Source of the DNA: an uncultured Roseicyclus sp.
GTDB lineage: Bacteria > Pseudomonadota > Alphaproteobacteria > Rhodobacterales > Rhodobacteraceae
NCBI GenBank assembly: GCA_947500415.1
Contig: CANMRT010000003.1
Span: forward strand, 372,001-436,000
DNA: 64,000 nt
Direction: 5' to 3'
Part shown: positions 60,472 to 64,000 of the stretch, one piece after another
Layout: every line of letters begins with the position of its first letter
How positions within the stretch are numbered: the first letter of the stretch is position 1
Program-made: the position numbers and the translations under genes
Notes under the pieces: model-generated
The model's input: only the letters and a program-made list of their open reading frames with translations
What the model was told of the DNA's origin: nothing
Databases searched by the model: none

Positions 60472-60500
60472 TTGATCGCACCGTCCCACCCCCGTATACG
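60472..60500 (+). promoter_or_regulatory. Candidate rplS promoter
   Basis: TTGATC (60472-60477) and TATACG (60495-60500) are separated by 17 bp, 224 bp before rplS. Confidence 0.45.
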
Positions 60501-60723
60501 CCCTTCATCCGGGGCCGGAATCGGCCAGCCGGATCGTTTCGTTATGCCAAGGCCAAACTCTCGGGGCCTGACACGGACCAACGGAACGGACAAAAGCAAA
60601 CGCAAGCGCGTATCTCTGGCGGGCGCCCCCGAATGGGAACAAGGCGGACCCGGTCGAAGACCAGAGCTCTGGGGCGGCATCACCTCCGCGGGCAAACCGT
60701 GGGCAAGAAAAGGAGCGCATCAG

Positions 60724-61107
60724 ATGGACCTGATCGCACAGATCGAGGCGGAACAAGTTGCCGCCCTCGGGAATGACATTCCCGATTTCAAAGCCGGGGA
60801 TACCGTGCGCGTGGGCTTTCGCGTGACGGAAGGCACCCGCACCCGTGTTCAGAACTACGAAGGCGTCTGCATTGCACGCAAGAACGGCGACGGCATCGCC
60901 GGATCGTTCACCGTGCGCAAGATCTCCTTCGGTGAGGGCGTGGAACGTGTGTTCCCCCTCCACTCGACCAACATCGACAGCATCACCGTCGTGCGCCGTG
61001 GCCGCGTGCGTCGTGCGAAGCTCTACTACCTCCGTGCACGCCGCGGTAAGTCCGCGCGTATCGCCGAGGACACCACCTACAAGCCGCGCAAAAGCGCCGA
61101 AGCGTAA
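60724..61107 (+). CDS. rplS: 50S ribosomal protein L19
   Basis: 127 residues. L19 marks [106 protein letters not shown] lies before ATG 60724. It sits at the 30S-50S interface. Followed by rpmE at 12 bp, with a terminator after it. In other genomes rplS directly follows trmD; here they are 1.2 kb apart. Confidence 0.97.
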   Translation: MDLIAQIEAEQVAALGNDIPDFKAGDTVRVGFRVTEGTRTRVQNYEGVCIARKNGDGIAGSFTVRKISFGEGVERVFPLHSTNIDSITVVRRGRVRRAKLYYLRARRGKSARIAEDTTYKPRKSAEA

Positions 61108-61119
61108 GGAGATACGGAT

Positions 61120-61341
61120 ATGAAAAAGGATCTGCATCCCGAGTATCACGTGATCAACGTGAAAATGACCAACGGCGACGTGCTTGAAATGCGCTCGTCC
61201 TGGGGATCTGAGGGCGACACGCTCTCGCTCGACATCGACCCCACGGTTCACCCGGCCTGGACCGGCGGCGGCGCTCGCCTGCTGGACACCGGCGGCCGCG
61301 TGTCGAAGTTCAAGAAAAAGTACGAAGGCCTGGGCTTCTAA
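61120..61341 (+). CDS. rpmE: 50S ribosomal protein L31, zinc-free form
   Basis: 73 residues: [20 protein letters not shown], then [30 protein letters not shown]. There is no Cys in the protein, so it is the zinc-independent (C-) form of L31 that does not need zinc. GGAG precedes the ATG. Last gene of the rplS-rpmE operon. Confidence 0.94.
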   Translation: MKKDLHPEYHVINVKMTNGDVLEMRSSWGSEGDTLSLDIDPTVHPAWTGGGARLLDTGGRVSKFKKKYEGLGF

Positions 61342-61367
61342 AGCCGCTGCGCCATTCGGATCATCAA

Positions 61368-61396
61368 AACGCCGCTCCCCCGGGGGCGGCGTTTTT
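61368..61396 (+). terminator. Intrinsic terminator of rplS-rpmE
   Basis: AACGCCGCTCCCC pairs with CGGGGGCGGCGTT (one bulge), followed by TTTTT at 61392-61396. It is 27 bp after the rpmE stop. Confidence 0.9.
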
Positions 61397-61530
61397 CGTT
61401 GGCTTGGCTCAAGGCGCGACAGGGGGCGACGCGCGCTCCATTTCGCCGGAGCCGCCCATTATGCAGGGCAACCGCTCTGGTGGCGTGGGCGATCTGTATC
61501 GCCGGGAAAATCCCGGCTGCACCGCACACA

Positions 61531-61559
61531 AAAAACGCCGCCCCCTCAGGGCGGCGTTC
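61531..61559 (-). terminator. Terminator of the 62101 minus-strand gene
   Basis: On the minus strand AACGCCGCCCT pairs with GGGGCGGCGTT around GAG, followed by six T. It lies 21 bp beyond the stop of the Cys-motif protein gene. Confidence 0.88.
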
Positions 61560-61579
61560 CTGGGGCGTCAGGTCACGCA

Positions 61580-62101
61580 CTACAGCTTGTCCTTGGTCTC
61601 CTTGATCTCCTTGACGACCTTGTCGATCAAGTCGGCCAGTTTGTCGGAAATCGCTCCGTCTGTTGAATCGTCCAGAAACTTGCCGATCTTCCAGCCCAGT
61701 TTGAACGCGCCGATGACGGCGTCCAGCTTTTTGCCGTAAAGCACGCCCGGAATATCGTCATCATCTCCACCATTGCCGAAATCGGGGTTGGCGGCGACAT
61801 CCGACACCGTCGACGCGACGATCCGCTGGTGCAGAACCTCCGCATCGCGCGGCAGAACGATATCTATAATCTCGTCGCCCTCTTCCGTCCGCTCGCCGGT
61901 GCCGATCCGGTCGAGGATGTCACCAACCGTGATCAGGATCGGGTTCTTGCACGGGCAATCCTTTTCCCAACCGCACAGGCAGAACCACTGCCATTCCTTT
62001 CCCAAGATCCGGCGGGTTTGACCGCCCAACTGGGTGACACGCAGCCGAGTGGTCACGCGGTCGCTCAAAGCCTCGTCAAATACAGTGTCAAAATCCTTCA
62101 T
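61580..62101 (-). CDS. Uncharacterised protein with CxC..CxC cluster
   Basis: 173 residues, no recognised family. Near the N-terminus QWFCLCGWEKDCPCKNP (about 38-54) holds four Cys in a CxC-x6-CxC pattern that could bind zinc or an iron-sulphur cluster. A second half has an acidic Gly/Asp linker (GNGGDDDDIPG) and a helical tail (ISDKLADLIDKVVKEIKETKDKL). The start MKDFDTVF at 62101 gives AAGGAG upstream. Divergent from the winged-helix/TPR regulator at 62249. Confidence 0.6.
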   Translation of the reverse strand: MKDFDTVFDEALSDRVTTRLRVTQLGGQTRRILGKEWQWFCLCGWEKDCPCKNPILITVGDILDRIGTGERTEEGDEIIDIVLPRDAEVLHQRIVASTVSDVAANPDFGNGGDDDDIPGVLYGKKLDAVIGAFKLGWKIGKFLDDSTDGAISDKLADLIDKVVKEIKETKDKL

Positions 62102-62248
62102 GGCTCAAATCTCCTTTTACTGAGCGTCTTCAATGACGCTTTTTTGCGCTTTTCTTGCGGTTTGGTCCCGATACGACTCCGAAATCACGACGAAAAAATC
62201 CGAAATTCGCGTTAAGCTGCCTTGGAATTAAAGGCCGGAGGGCATGCT

Positions 62249-63742
62249 GTGTCAGACACCGGACAAACCTGTGAAACGCTCTCGATCAATCCCCGTGCAC
62301 GCAGCCTGCGTGTTGGTCGGGCCGATCCCGTTGCGCTAAGGGCCAAGTCGTTCCGGCTGTTGGAAGTGCTCGCCGAAGCAGCACCTGAGCCGGTCGATAA
62401 GGACACGCTCGTTTGCGAGGTCTGGGGCGGACGCGCGGTCAGTGACGATAGCCTTGTGCAATGCGTGGGCGACATTCGGCGTGCCATCGGCCCCCACGGG
62501 CGCGAAGCCCTGCAAACCCTTCCCGGTCTCGGCTATTGCCTTGTGGCCCCCATAGATGGCGACACCACCTCACCCGGTCCCCGCGCGCCGGGTCAGGGTG
62601 TTGCCGTTCTTCCTTTTGCAACCACCGCCGGTGGCAAATGGCTCGACGGTTTGGCACAGGGCATGATGATGGACCTGGTCCATGTGCTCAGCCGGGCGCG
62701 CGTGTTCCGGGTTGTCACGCCGCCGGATCCAACGTCGCCGCCACCCGCCCACAAGCACCGCATCACCGGCACCATTCAAGAGGTTGGCGACACCCTGCGC
62801 ATCGTGGCAATGCTAAGCGACGCATCCACCGGCGAATGCCTCTGGACGAAACGGTGGGATCGCCCCACGGCGGAATACTTCGCCCTGCAAGACACCGTTG
62901 TCACGGACATCGCCAACGCGCTGGCTAATTCCTGGAGCGGTCGGATCACCAAACTCAACGCCGCGGCAAAAATTGACCGCGAAACCGTGCATCTTGATGC
63001 CTATGAACTCTTCCAACGCGGCGCGGCGAGTGCCGCCCTGTTTACGCCGGACGGGCTACAGAATGCGGTCGAGGCGTTTCAGGCAGCGCTGGAAATTGAC
63101 CCGGATTACGGTGAGGCATGGGCCTGCCTTTCCATCATCTACGGCTTGATGACGACCGCCGCGACAGGGGACGAACTGACTTCCCTCGTCGCAGCGCGGC
63201 TTGACGCGGCACGGCGCGCCTATGCGTGTCACCCTCGCAGTCCATGGGCCTTGACGGTCGGGGCTTGGATTGCGGCCTATGATGGCGATAACGCGCTAGC
63301 ACGGGCTCGTTTGGACGTTGCCGTCGCCGCTGCCCCGATGAATGCAGATATCGTCATCACAGCTGCGGGCCTCGCCGCTCTCAACACTTGCGACTATGAT
63401 GTCGCAATCCTTTGGGCACAGCGCGCGTTGGAACTGAACGAAAACCGGCCCGAGTGGTATCGCTTTCCGATTGGATTCGCCCGTCTTCTAAATGGCGACC
63501 CCGAAGCGGCGGTGACAGAGCTCAACAAAGGGCCGCAAAACTATCCCGAACTGTTGGCTTGGCAGGCAGCCGCGGCAACCGAGGCCGGCGATGCTGCCAT
63601 GGCACGTCAGTCACGCGCCCAATTGTTGACCCTTTGCCCGAATTGGTCAGTGGCAGACTACCTTCGCTCTGAACCCTTCGGCTCGGAAGAGAAAGTCGTT
63701 CGATTGCGTCAGCTTTTCCTTGCAGCTCGCCTGCCGGAATAG
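62249..63742 (+). CDS. Winged-helix (OmpR/CadC-like) TPR regulator
   Basis: 497 residues starting at GTG 62249, six bases after GGAGGG. The N-terminal DNA-binding domain is of the Trans_reg_C type (RADPVALRAKSFRLLEVLAEAAPEPVDKDTLVCEVWGGRAVSDDSLVQCVGDIRRAIG). A middle part (VAVLPFATTAGGKWLDGLAQGMMMDL) resembles the FlgO/adenylate-cyclase-linked domain common in such proteins, and the C-terminal half has TPR helices (AVEAFQAALEIDPDYGEAWACLSIIYG). There is no membrane helix, unlike CadC. Signal unknown. Confidence 0.8.
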   Translation: MSDTGQTCETLSINPRARSLRVGRADPVALRAKSFRLLEVLAEAAPEPVDKDTLVCEVWGGRAVSDDSLVQCVGDIRRAIGPHGREALQTLPGLGYCLVAPIDGDTTSPGPRAPGQGVAVLPFATTAGGKWLDGLAQGMMMDLVHVLSRARVFRVVTPPDPTSPPPAHKHRITGTIQEVGDTLRIVAMLSDASTGECLWTKRWDRPTAEYFALQDTVVTDIANALANSWSGRITKLNAAAKIDRETVHLDAYELFQRGAASAALFTPDGLQNAVEAFQAALEIDPDYGEAWACLSIIYGLMTTAATGDELTSLVAARLDAARRAYACHPRSPWALTVGAWIAAYDGDNALARARLDVAVAAAPMNADIVITAAGLAALNTCDYDVAILWAQRALELNENRPEWYRFPIGFARLLNGDPEAAVTELNKGPQNYPELLAWQAAAATEAGDAAMARQSRAQLLTLCPNWSVADYLRSEPFGSEEKVVRLRQLFLAARLPE

Positions 63743-63747
63743 GTGCG

Positions 63748-64000
63748 TCAAGCGTAGCCCGCCAAAGGCGCCGCATCCGCAAAGACAGGTCGCCGCGTGG
63801 CCGCTGCCCGCTTCGCCTCATCCTTCCGGCCCAAGCGCAGCAGACACAGCATCCACGTCAGCTCCAGCAAATCCCGCTGCGCGCGTGACCCGCCAAACCG
63901 TGCATGATCCGCCATCACTGGCGTCAGAGCCTCCAACGCCCCATCCCAATCCTGCCGCGCGACAGCCTGCCAGCCCTTTGCGACCGGACGCACCAGATCC
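63748..64000 (-). CDS. TTC38-like tetratricopeptide protein, C-terminal part
   Basis: A minus-strand gene enters the window from the right and stops at 63748; about 84 residues are visible. The visible residues include VRPVAKGWQAVARQDWDGALEALTPVM, HARFGGSRAQRDLLELTWMLCLLRLGR and the end PLAGYA. The GGSRAQRDLLE block and helix pairs match the C-terminus of tetratricopeptide repeat protein 38. The start is outside the window. Confidence 0.7.
   Translation of the reverse strand, partial: DLVRPVAKGWQAVARQDWDGALEALTPVMADHARFGGSRAQRDLLELTWMLCLLRLGRKDEAKRAAATRRPVFADAAPLAGYA

Larger units (their letters stand above)
60403..60723 (+). other. rplS leader and MarR control region
   Basis: A 321-bp gap with no gene. 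It holds the divergent MarR operator, the rplS promoter at 60472-60500, and a predicted 5' leader of about 217 nt with a 12-bp palindrome CCAGAGCTCTGG (60661-60672). A frame from 60472 stays open into rplS but is not conserved and lacks a ribosome site. A long leader fits autoregulation by L19, unproven. Confidence 0.45.

Overview
The window is about 64 kb of GC-rich DNA whose gene content points to an alphaproteobacterium of the order Rhodobacterales (Rhodobacteraceae/Roseobacteraceae-like). The evidence is the pair of ethylmalonyl-CoA pathway signature enzymes (crotonyl-CoA carboxylase/reductase and ethylmalonyl-CoA mutase), an Fo ATP synthase operon with a separate b' subunit, an H-NS-like protein, a Hint-domain protein, a DUF1523 protein, and the ffh ... 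rpsP-rimM-trmD-rplS-rpmE translation block. No rRNA, tRNA, CRISPR array, insertion sequence, integrase or prophage was seen, so this reads as ordinary chromosome.

Layout. 0-9 kb: single metabolic genes (FAD-dependent dehydrogenase, CreD, DUF1989 protein, cysteine hydrolase, a PLP-dependent decarboxylase with a structured leader, aldo/keto reductase plus DeoD, H-NS). 9-15 kb: ecm and ccr in opposite orientation around a PlsB-like acyltransferase and two small membrane proteins. 15-26 kb: thermonuclease, class IV aminotransferase, Hint protein, rpe, and a deoC / tandem small membrane proteins / double aldehyde dehydrogenase operon which with deoD covers deoxynucleoside breakdown, then DUF1523 and an M20 peptidase. 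26-41 kb: a solute-import and amine/peptide-use region: a family 5 binding protein, an MBL hydrolase divergent from an HxlR regulator, a secreted acidic repeat protein, creatinase, and a tightly coupled operon of two permeases, a fused double ATPase and an aldehyde dehydrogenase, followed by an SDR, two tandem small paralogues and a P1-family peptidase. 42-45 kb: the Fo ATP synthase operon on the minus strand. 45-51 kb: ArsR, LysR/azoreductase/DoxX, transporters and secreted proteins of unknown role. 51-61.4 kb: ffh, five tandem GNAT acetyltransferases, chorismate mutase, rpsP, rimM, an inverted ABC exporter pair, trmD, a MarR pair, rplS and rpmE. The end of the window has an uncharacterised Cys-containing protein, a winged-helix/TPR regulator and a cut TTC38-like gene.

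The most unusual signals are: (1) an unbroken chain of four-base start/stop overlaps from ffh through five GNAT paralogues to chorismate mutase, which uses two unannotated micro-ORFs of 32 and 31 codons as links; the second lies over a TACAnnTGTA palindrome and three ACTACAG repeats on an 11-bp period; (2) two tandem, translationally adjacent hydrophobic peptides of 21 and 24 residues, one antisense to the 3' end of an ArsR gene; (3) a highly structured 270-bp region at 41.1-41.35 kb with three long hairpins; (4) a structured element plus strong terminator after creD. All functional statements are from reading motifs; no database search was run.
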